A program made the position numbers and the translations under genes. Positions 1 to 5,347 of a stretch of 9,995 nt of DNA are shown piece after piece. Numbering within the stretch: the stretch's first letter is position 1; each line of letters begins with the position of its first letter. This DNA is from Deltaproteobacteria bacterium UBA2957 (GTDB taxonomy: Bacteria > Myxococcota_A > UBA796), in the NCBI GenBank assembly GCA_002348535.1, contig DEBL01000191.1, forward strand, positions 1 through 9,995, given 5' to 3'. The notes beneath the pieces are model-generated. The model was not told the DNA's origin. It saw only the letters and a program-made list of their open reading frames with translations, and did no database searches.

Positions 1-191
1 CGTTGGTCGTCGCCTCGCTGCCAAATTTCGATGGTGCGTTCGCTCGTCACGCCGTTTGCATCGGTGACGGTGATCGACAACTCTACCGTGGCCTGGTCAA
101 CGCGCGCCCTGTCATCGACCTGCTGCAGCCACAGTTGGCCTGCCGGGTCCGCATGAACCAAGCGGGTCGCAATCCAAATAAACATCACCAT
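1..191 (-). CDS. LolA-like outer membrane lipoprotein-sorting protein, N-terminal part (partial, runs off window)
   Basis: This open frame reads on the minus strand from about position 191 to the window start, so only the first ~63 residues are present. From the ATG at 191 it begins MVMFIWIATRLVHA, which reads as a short signal peptide cleaved after Ala, followed by DPAG. Then comes a helix (LWLQQVDDRARV) and a beta stretch (VELSITVTDANGV, then RTIEIWQRGDDQR). This helix plus two-strand pattern ending in an 'xIWQRGDDxR' turn is typical of the LolA-like family annotated as outer membrane lipoprotein-sorting protein, periplasmic proteins with a half-barrel fold. The start is uncertain. There is no clear Shine-Dalgarno sequence, and an in-frame TTG at 227 would add a 12-residue charged n-region, useful because the ATG version has no positive charge before its hydrophobic core. 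It is divergent from the CAP-domain pair. The family call is fairly secure; the cargo is unknown. Confidence 0.68.
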   Translation of the reverse strand, partial: MVMFIWIATRLVHADPAGQLWLQQVDDRARVDQATVELSITVTDANGVTSERTIEIWQRGDDQ

Positions 192-452
192 GGATGAGTT
201 GTCGCATACATCGGGTGGTTTCCGCAACGAGATGCGGCGAATGACGCCCAAACCATTCCCTCGAGGTGGCCATCAGACTGACGAGACGTACATCGGTCCA
301 CAACCCAAATTGAAAAGTGGGGACGGTTGGGCGGTGTGCAGACCCTGCTCTAGCGTTGATTTTCGCTTGGGACGGTCAGTGCTTTTCACAGGCTCAGCGA
401 GAACGGGCTGGAAACCGAAAAATCGGCGGGGCATCTGCATGCTATCCACAAA
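192..452. other. Divergent intergenic region
   Basis: About 260 bases separate the minus-strand LolA-like gene from the plus-strand lipoprotein gene, so promoters for both should lie here. A TTGATT at 356-361 could be a -35 element for the plus strand, but no good TATAAT-like -10 sits 16-18 bases downstream. A tiny hairpin (CCGA-loop-TCGG) lies at about 416-427. Reading frames open across this stretch give no recognisable protein and look like chance. No repeat, RNA gene or operator can be called with confidence. Confidence 0.4.
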
Positions 453-1562
453 ATGGGGGGTTATCGGCATGTTCCAACGAGGTCCCCCTTGATTTCTCTT
501 CTCGTGACATTGGCGTGCGCACCCAAGCCAGTGGCGGTCGATGCCCGCCCATCTGTCGATCCGACAACGCAGCCGATTCTTCCGGCCTCGGTCGCTCCGG
601 TGTATGCAACGGGACACGCGTTGCCAAAAGATGAGTTGGTCGCTCAAGTGGCGCTGGGCTTTGCGTGGGATGAGTCCCTCAGCGGGGCGGCGGCATCTCT
701 CGCTCTCGGCGACAATGCGTTGGGAATTGAGCGTGCTCAATACGCTGCCTACCGCGCTGGATATCCATACCCCATTCGGGTGGTTTCAACGGGTAGCGTG
801 CCGGCGGGGACACATCCGGATGCATTGGTGCGAACCCTTCATACCGTCATGCAACAAACAGATCGGCTCGGTTTGGCGAGGGTCCGGTCGGACGCCACCG
901 ATCGATGGGTTGCTTTGGTCTCGTCGCCTCACGGAAAGCTTGAACCGTTTGCGAGGGAGCAGAACATCGGCGCTGATCTTTCCGTGCGAACCGACGTTCC
1001 GGGTACGTGGATGGCTGTGTCCCCGTCAGGGCGAATCAAGTCGGGTCCAAACCCCGGCACCATTTCGCTCGATGAAGAAGGGGAGTGGTGGGTCGAAGTG
1101 GATGGCACGGAGCGGATGGTCGCCGCGATTCCTGTGTACGTGGGAATGCCGACTCCGACTGGAACGGTAATCGATCTTCCGGGAGCGGAGTTCCCCGGTC
1201 CCGTCGAGGCGGCGGACGAGGCATTGTTGTTGGTCTCAGACGTTCGCGAGGCCTTTTCAATGCCGCGGTTGCGCGATGATGGAACACTTGAGACCTTGGC
1301 CCAGTATCCCTTAAGTCTCATTCTCTCCGAGGCATGGGACCGGGCTGAAGGCGAAGCTCGATTGCAGGCAGCTGGTTTTACGGGAGGACCCGTCGGACAG
1401 GTCCAGTGCAGAGGGGGCACCGTCGCTGCGTGCGTGGATTCAATGTTGCGATCGGGACGTGAACGGGCCGTGTTGCTGAACCCCGGTTTTCGCATCGGTG
1501 GTGCGGCTGCTCAAGTCTCCACCGATGGCGTGACCGTGGTGGTCAACATGGCAGCAGAATGA
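453..1562 (+). CDS. Putative lipoprotein with degenerate C-terminal CAP (SCP/PR-1-like) domain
   Basis: The product is 369 residues from the ATG at 453. Residues 1-22 form a likely lipoprotein signal: an n-region with R5, H6 and R10, the core LISLLVTLA, then C22, with a slightly atypical lipobox (TLAC). Residues ~60-105 are an alpha region with WDESLSGAA and a YRAGYP motif. Residues ~135-235 look beta-rich and contain PGTWMAVSPSG and EGEWWVEVDG. Residues ~255-366 follow the CAP layout: DVREAFSMPRLRDDGTLE, a helix with AAGF, then MLRSGRERAVLLNPGFRIGG and VTVVVNMA. The histidines common in CAP domains (after the first helix and in 'SPxH') are missing, so it may be structural only. The same order of regions recurs in the next gene, whose ATG overlaps this stop (ATGA), implying coupled translation and a common origin by duplication. 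I recognise only the C-terminal fold; the role is unknown, presumably at the inner or outer membrane periplasmic face. Confidence 0.7.
   Translation: MGGYRHVPTRSPLISLLVTLACAPKPVAVDARPSVDPTTQPILPASVAPVYATGHALPKDELVAQVALGFAWDESLSGAAASLALGDNALGIERAQYAAYRAGYPYPIRVVSTGSVPAGTHPDALVRTLHTVMQQTDRLGLARVRSDATDRWVALVSSPHGKLEPFAREQNIGADLSVRTDVPGTWMAVSPSGRIKSGPNPGTISLDEEGEWWVEVDGTERMVAAIPVYVGMPTPTGTVIDLPGAEFPGPVEAADEALLLVSDVREAFSMPRLRDDGTLETLAQYPLSLILSEAWDRAEGEARLQAAGFTGGPVGQVQCRGGTVAACVDSMLRSGRERAVLLNPGFRIGGAAAQVSTDGVTVVVNMAAE
478..491 (+). promoter_or_regulatory. Possible alternative ribosome binding site and TTG start
   Basis: CGAGG at 478-482 lies 6 bases before an in-frame TTG at 489. The ATG at 453 has no visible Shine-Dalgarno sequence. 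Starting at 489 would give a very short lipoprotein signal (MISLLVTLAC) without a positive n-region, so the signal peptide favours 453 while the ribosome site favours 489. The start is unresolved. Confidence 0.3.
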
Positions 1563-2776
1563 CGGGGTTGATTTGGTTTGCGATGGCGTGCGTGCGGCTG
1601 GGTCCCAGTGGTGGTCCTTCCGTGGACGGTGCCGTTGCAAGTATCCATCAGCGACGCGGACGCACCGTGAAGCGGATGCCATCCATTGCTTTTCGTCCTG
1701 TAGAACCCGAGTCCGAAGTCGCTCAATGGGCCACTGAAGCGGTTTCGAGGTCGCGTTGGGATGCCGGTCTTGCCGCCGCGGCAGGCGAACTGATCGGCAC
1801 TCTTCGTACGATGGACCGTTTGATGAGTCCATCGGCCATGGCGCTGGCGACGGCCCGGGCCGGGTACCCGGGCGCTGCACGTTTTGGTAAAACGGTCACG
1901 AACGGTGACTGGCCCACACAATTGGTCGAGTCCATTTCTGCAAGTGCAGTCGGCCGTGAGGTGGACATTGGAGTTGCACGACGCGACTTTGGCAATGGGC
2001 GTGTCCTGTGGGTTGTCGGGTGGGCGCCACGGCTCACCGAGATGGACCCGGTGCCGCGCACCGTCGCACTCGACGCATCGGTGATGGTGAGAATCGACCG
2101 GATTAAAAAGGGCGATGCGAGATTGTTTATTGCCCCACCGGATGGTCCTGTCCGCGAGCTGTCGATGACCGATGGTGTGGCGCGCTGGGTGGACGGTTTC
2201 GATGTCCCGGGCGAATACAGGTTCGAGGTTGTCACCGATGACGGTGGAGTGGGGGAGTTGGCCTTGTTGTTTAGTGTCTTCGCGGACCAGCAGCCCCACG
2301 CCATGCCTCCAGCGCGTCCAGCACCCACGCGTCCCCCCGACCCTCAGGTGGCGGAGCGTTGGTTGTTCGATACACTGAATCAACTGAGGCAAGACCACGG
2401 TTTGAAACCCGTCTCGCGGTTTCCGTTGTTTGACCAGTTGACTCGGGCCCACTCTGCTCTCATGGGACACACAGGTATTGTGGCCCACAGTCTGCCCGGT
2501 CAAGGAACAGTTGAGCAGGCCGCTGCTGCGCTGGCACACCCTCGGGCGGAGCACTTCCAAAATGTCGCTGCCGCTCCCACTGCGCAAGATGCCATGGAGA
2601 TGGTCGCATTGAGTCCCGCCCACCTCAAAAACCTCTTGTGCGAGTCATGCACGCACGTTTCGATCGGGGCGTCTCTTGAGCCGGTTTTAGACCGTATTCC
2701 ACGGTTGTTTGTCACGTGGGAATTGTTGGAGTTCCCTCAGGGCCCACCGCGAGAGATTGACGATTACAACCGCTGA
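1559..2776 (+). CDS. Putative lipoprotein with C-terminal CAP (SCP/PR-1-like) domain
   Basis: The product is 405 residues. The ATG overlaps the stop of the upstream paralogue by four bases (ATGA), so it is probably translated by coupling. MTGLIWFAMAC gives a short hydrophobic stretch with a lipobox (AMAC, lipid-bearing Cys11). Residues ~52-105 match the paralogue's alpha region (RWDAGLAAAA, ARAGYP). Residues ~170-242 form a beta region (VMVRIDRIKKGDARLFIAP, PGEYRFEV). A Pro-rich linker (~248-262) leads into a CAP domain at ~265-393. CAP hallmarks are LFDTLNQLRQDHGLKP, the helix with AHSALM (His298), VAHS (His310), HFQNVA, LSPAHLKNLL (His355, Asn358) and a final beta strand RLFVTW. Bacterial CAP domains (YkwD-like) are secreted or surface proteins of mostly unknown activity. 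A C-x-x-C pair (CESC, 361-364) lies just after the SPxH motif and might form a disulfide. Domain call is good; the function is not known. It converges with the minus-strand M2-like gene across a 14-base gap. Confidence 0.78.
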   Translation: MTGLIWFAMACVRLGPSGGPSVDGAVASIHQRRGRTVKRMPSIAFRPVEPESEVAQWATEAVSRSRWDAGLAAAAGELIGTLRTMDRLMSPSAMALATARAGYPGAARFGKTVTNGDWPTQLVESISASAVGREVDIGVARRDFGNGRVLWVVGWAPRLTEMDPVPRTVALDASVMVRIDRIKKGDARLFIAPPDGPVRELSMTDGVARWVDGFDVPGEYRFEVVTDDGGVGELALLFSVFADQQPHAMPPARPAPTRPPDPQVAERWLFDTLNQLRQDHGLKPVSRFPLFDQLTRAHSALMGHTGIVAHSLPGQGTVEQAAAALAHPRAEHFQNVAAAPTAQDAMEMVALSPAHLKNLLCESCTHVSIGASLEPVLDRIPRLFVTWELLEFPQGPPREIDDYNR

Positions 2777-2790
2777 GTCAGACCGGTTGG

Positions 2791-4437
2791 TTACGGCTGA
2801 ACCGTCAGGTACTGCTTTAGTGATGCCGTCCGTTCTCCCGGCTTCAATGCTGCGAGGCTCTCGGGGATGCTGCGTCCACTCTGGATGAACTCGGTTTTGA
2901 GCATCTCGCCGACCTTTGGGTTTCCAATCGGGTCGCCCACAGAGGCCGTTACGGCATCCCACATCCATGCTTCCGTCATGGCGCTGAACAAGTAGTTCTG
3001 GCTGTACGCAGGATAGGTCCAGAGGATCGTACTCAACAGTGAGCTGTCGTAGGTCAGCCCTTTCTCGGTCACGGGTGGCGGAGGTGAGCCGGTCAACCTC
3101 TGTCTGGTCTCAGCTGCAAACCGGGTGATGGCCTCGAGACTGTTCGGATCTTCGTAAAGCCGTTGTTCCACCAGCGTCTGCACAATGGTGGAGGTGATCG
3201 ACCGGGCCATGGAGTTGACGCGCCAAGCGGCAAGCTCGGTTCGGAGTTCCTTTGGCAACTCAGGCACATACCGGGCGTGAAACCCGGGTTCGTACGTAAG
3301 CCGTTGAAAAAACGCCGCGAAGCCTTCGAACCAAGGTGGGGTCGGTTCCCACATGGGGGGACTCAATGCCGAACTGTCGTCGATGGCTTGCCACCAGACG
3401 GCACCTCCACCGCCATAGGCCATCGCTTCGTACTGCCACAGGGTCCAGCGTCGATCATTGCTCATCACGATTGCGATGGAGTTCGGCGGTCGAACCGGGA
3501 ACCCGTATACACCCGAGCGAGTGTAGCGAGAAGGACCGGTGTATACCTGCCACCCGTTCGTGGCGATGCCCATGTCGTTAAACGCTTGCTTTACGCGTTC
3601 TTCTGCAAGGTCCGCATCGAAGAAGTTGTCCGCATCCTCGCGCCCGGCTTCGAGCCCAAGTTTCCGGCGAAGCATCATGCGGTTGGCGAATGTGTTCTCG
3701 ACGCCATCGGCCACCGCTTGCTCGGCCACCTTGGCCTCATTGGTGGAGACGATGGGCTGCACCACCGCGGTAAGCTCTTCAGTGAGGGCCTTCACGTCAT
3801 CGGGTGTCAGGCCTTGGCTCGCGAGAGCAAGCTCCCAGTAGTTGTCGAAGCCAGCCCTCTCGGCCACGCTGTTTCGCAGATTGACGAGTGATTGAAGGTC
3901 GGCACCCACCACCCTCATTTGATGTTCGACGTAGCTGTCGGCGAGGTCGGTTCGGTCGGACTCAGAAAGGTCGTCTGCCTTCTGACTGACGCTACGCCAC
4001 CCTCGGCTTATTGAAATCTCAGTTTTACCGTCTTTGCTCGCCCAGGTGGCCTCCACACCATCGAGTTCATCGAGACGGGTAAGGAGCTGCGATTCTTGTT
4101 TGCGCTCTTCCTCCGTCCAACTGCTCGCGATCAGCCGATGGCGTTCATAGGCTGTTACTTTCCTCATCACAGTGGGGTCAGTCGACTCTTTGGCCGTATT
4201 CATGATGGCTTGAATCGACTTGGATTCGAAAAAGTTGGCGCGGGCCATTTCGGCGGCCACTTTTCGTTTTCGTGCTTCGCGATTCCGAATGTTTCGTGTG
4301 CTGTCGCGGTCTGCAGCCGCCAGCGCGACCATGATCTTGGTGTACCGTTCGTCCGCCTCAGCCAGTGGGTCGACGGGCTCGCCGCAGCCGATGGCAAACA
4401 GCGTGATGAGTGCAATTGCATGTTGTGTAGCGCGCAT
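2791..4437 (-). CDS. M2/M3-like metallopeptidase-fold lipoprotein lacking the HEXXH zinc site (probable pseudoenzyme)
   Basis: The product is 548 residues. It begins with a clear lipoprotein signal (MRATQHAIALITLFAIGC, lipobox AIGC, Cys18). The body is mostly helical in the manner of M2 (ACE-like) and M3 gluzincins: RNSVAERAGFDNYWELAL at ~187-204, a beta segment IAIVMS before the active-site helix, PPWFEGFAAFF at ~367-377 where the third zinc ligand lies in the family (Glu371 present), and a C-terminal YPAYSQNYLFSAM helix near residue 480. The active-site helix reads TLWQYEAMAYGG: Tyr336-Glu337-Ala-Met-Ala340 occupies the place of HEXXH, so both zinc histidines are absent. I count only four His in the whole protein and none between residues ~180 and ~385. 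The catalytic Glu position appears kept. It is therefore probably a non-catalytic binding or scaffold protein, or its activity differs from the family. The frame is intact with normal codon use, so this is not ordinary decay. It follows the SRAP gene by 25 bases, implying one transcript. Confidence 0.75.
   Translation of the reverse strand: MRATQHAIALITLFAIGCGEPVDPLAEADERYTKIMVALAAADRDSTRNIRNREARKRKVAAEMARANFFESKSIQAIMNTAKESTDPTVMRKVTAYERHRLIASSWTEEERKQESQLLTRLDELDGVEATWASKDGKTEISISRGWRSVSQKADDLSESDRTDLADSYVEHQMRVVGADLQSLVNLRNSVAERAGFDNYWELALASQGLTPDDVKALTEELTAVVQPIVSTNEAKVAEQAVADGVENTFANRMMLRRKLGLEAGREDADNFFDADLAEERVKQAFNDMGIATNGWQVYTGPSRYTRSGVYGFPVRPPNSIAIVMSNDRRWTLWQYEAMAYGGGGAVWWQAIDDSSALSPPMWEPTPPWFEGFAAFFQRLTYEPGFHARYVPELPKELRTELAAWRVNSMARSITSTIVQTLVEQRLYEDPNSLEAITRFAAETRQRLTGSPPPPVTEKGLTYDSSLLSTILWTYPAYSQNYLFSAMTEAWMWDAVTASVGDPIGNPKVGEMLKTEFIQSGRSIPESLAALKPGERTASLKQYLTVQP
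3505..3546. repeat. Inverted repeat inside the M2-like gene
   Basis: GTATACACC (3505-3513) and its exact reverse complement GGTGTATAC (3538-3546) are separated by 24 bases. The arms encode V-Y-T-G and S-G-V-Y-G in the minus-strand protein. They could form a 9-bp mRNA stem, but chance or repeated amino-acid use is an adequate explanation. Confidence 0.3.
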
Positions 4438-4443
4438 GAGTAA

Positions 4444-4449
4444 CTCTCC
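4444..4449 (-). promoter_or_regulatory. Ribosome binding site for the M2-like lipoprotein gene
   Basis: On the minus strand GGAGAG lies 6 bases upstream of the ATG at 4437, within the 25-base gap after the SRAP stop. It is a good Shine-Dalgarno sequence and fixes this start. The gene therefore need not rely on translational coupling to SRAP although it is close to it. Confidence 0.7.
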
Positions 4450-4462
4450 GTGGGAAAGCGTA

Positions 4463-5137
4463 TCACTCGGGGGTGATCAGCGGGGCCCAGCACTGCCGAT
4501 CGTCGTTGCGTACATTATTCACGCGGGGTGAGACTGGAGTGAGATTCAGCGCATTTTCTGCAGACGGTTTGAGAAGGGGTGCAAGCGCCTTGGGATCGGT
4601 TGTGGACGATTTCAACCATTGGTCAGCCCCGTTATCGCTCAGCAAGACAGGCATGCGGTGGTGGAAGGGCGACATGACGCGGTTCGCCTCGGTGGTGAGG
4701 ATGGTAAACGTATAGGTCAACGTTCCTGCGTCGTCGGCCCAAGTGGACCACAGTCCTGCAAGTCGGAGAATCGGCTCCTCCCGCGGAGTGAACAAGGTGG
4801 GCAACTTGCCTGCGGGAGTCTGACGCCACTCATAAAATCCGCTCGAGGGAATCACACAACGCTGGGTTCGACTGAGTGCTGCAAAAGTAGGCTTTGTGAA
4901 TACCGTTTCCGACCGGGCATTGATCAGTGACGCTCCGCGCTTCAGGTTCGGTGCCCAACTTGGGACGAGACCCCACCGGCAGGGTTGAGCCATGCGTCCG
5001 TTGGCCGAATCCCGGACCATCACTGCCTGCTGGGTTGGCGCAATGTTGTATCGAGGCTCTGCAGACAGTCCGCTGACCAACCGAAAGAGCCGGATCAGTT
5101 CATCGCTGGGTGTGGTCTGAGCAAAGCGTCCGCACAT
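4463..5137 (-). CDS. yedK: SRAP-domain abasic-site processing protein (YedK/HMCES family)
   Basis: The product is 224 residues, the usual length for bacterial SRAP proteins, and starts MCGRF. After removal of Met, Cys2 becomes the N-terminal nucleophile that in this family forms a stable thiazolidine crosslink with abasic sites in single-stranded DNA, shielding them during replication. Family motifs are all in place: RYNIAPTQ (Asn31), RWGLVPSW (54-61), INARSET (72-78, with Arg75 for DNA binding), CVIPSSGFYEW (Glu103), and SPFHHRMPVLL (active-site His159 or His160). No defect is visible. It acts in the cytoplasm on DNA. No strong Shine-Dalgarno sequence precedes the ATG (only a weak GAG about 8 bases away). 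It is the first gene of a minus-strand pair with the M2-like lipoprotein and is divergent from the M1 aminopeptidase gene. The pairing of a DNA-repair protein with an envelope lipoprotein has no obvious functional logic and may be simple proximity. Confidence 0.96.
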   Translation of the reverse strand: MCGRFAQTTPSDELIRLFRLVSGLSAEPRYNIAPTQQAVMVRDSANGRMAQPCRWGLVPSWAPNLKRGASLINARSETVFTKPTFAALSRTQRCVIPSSGFYEWRQTPAGKLPTLFTPREEPILRLAGLWSTWADDAGTLTYTFTILTTEANRVMSPFHHRMPVLLSDNGADQWLKSSTTDPKALAPLLKPSAENALNLTPVSPRVNNVRNDDRQCWAPLITPE

Positions 5138-5200
5138 GGCGCAGTTCTCGTAATGGTAGCGGTTGGACTTGAACAGAAGAACTATGGTGCTGGGTGGGTG

Positions 5201-5208
5201 AGGAAGGA
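5201..5208 (+). promoter_or_regulatory. Strong Shine-Dalgarno sequence upstream of the M1 gene, aligned with an out-of-frame ATG
   Basis: AGGAAGGA at 5201-5208 is the best ribosome site in the divergent region between the SRAP and M1 genes. Its ideal partner is the ATG at 5216 (7-base spacing), which opens a 43-codon frame different from that of the M1 protein. The in-frame M1 starts (TTG 5232, ATG 5235, ATG 5262) are 23 or more bases away and have no ribosome site of their own. Confidence 0.5.
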
Positions 5209-5215
5209 AAGCCTC

Positions 5216-5347
5216 ATGTCAACTAGCGACTTTGATGGGCACAAGCGGGCCGTGCAATGGTATGGTCGCGGCCATGGTTGGTATGTGGTTTTTGTGGGGT
5301 GGATTGAGCGCAGCGTTGGCGGCGCCGTCTGTGTTGGTGCCGGATGA
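5216..5347 (+). other. 43-codon ORF overlapping the 5' end of the M1 gene (leader peptide or frameshifted true N-terminus)
   Basis: This frame starts at an ATG with an excellent Shine-Dalgarno sequence and ends at TGA 5345-5347, wholly overlapping the M1 gene start in another frame. Its first residues are MSTSDFDGHKRAVQWYGR, a charged stretch that would serve well as the n-region in front of the M1 signal-peptide core (WFLWGGLSAALA), which itself lacks a positive charge. Either it is a real short upstream ORF, or a one-base indel (mutation or sequencing error) separates the true start from the M1 frame. The downstream residues resemble no known protein. Confidence 0.25.

Noticed and set aside
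1511..2623. A 370-codon open frame on the minus strand opposite the second CAP gene
   Set aside because: It is a mirror of a well-supported plus-strand gene with a recognisable CAP domain and a lipoprotein signal. The antisense translation is rich in His, Arg and Cys, has no motif, and no ribosome site was seen.
2777..2812. Possible terminator hairpin (CGGTT ... AACCG) at the convergent CAP/M2-like gene ends
   Set aside because: The stem is only 5 bp with an 11-base loop, no U-tract follows, and one arm lies inside the M2-like coding region.
3163..3891. A 242-codon plus-strand frame opposite the M2-like gene
   Set aside because: It is antisense to an intact lipoprotein gene with a strong ribosome site and family motifs; the translation resembles no known protein.
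5163..5188. TTGGAC ... TATGGT as a sigma-70 promoter for the M1 gene
   Set aside because: The spacing is only 14 bases and both boxes are imperfect, so it cannot be supported.
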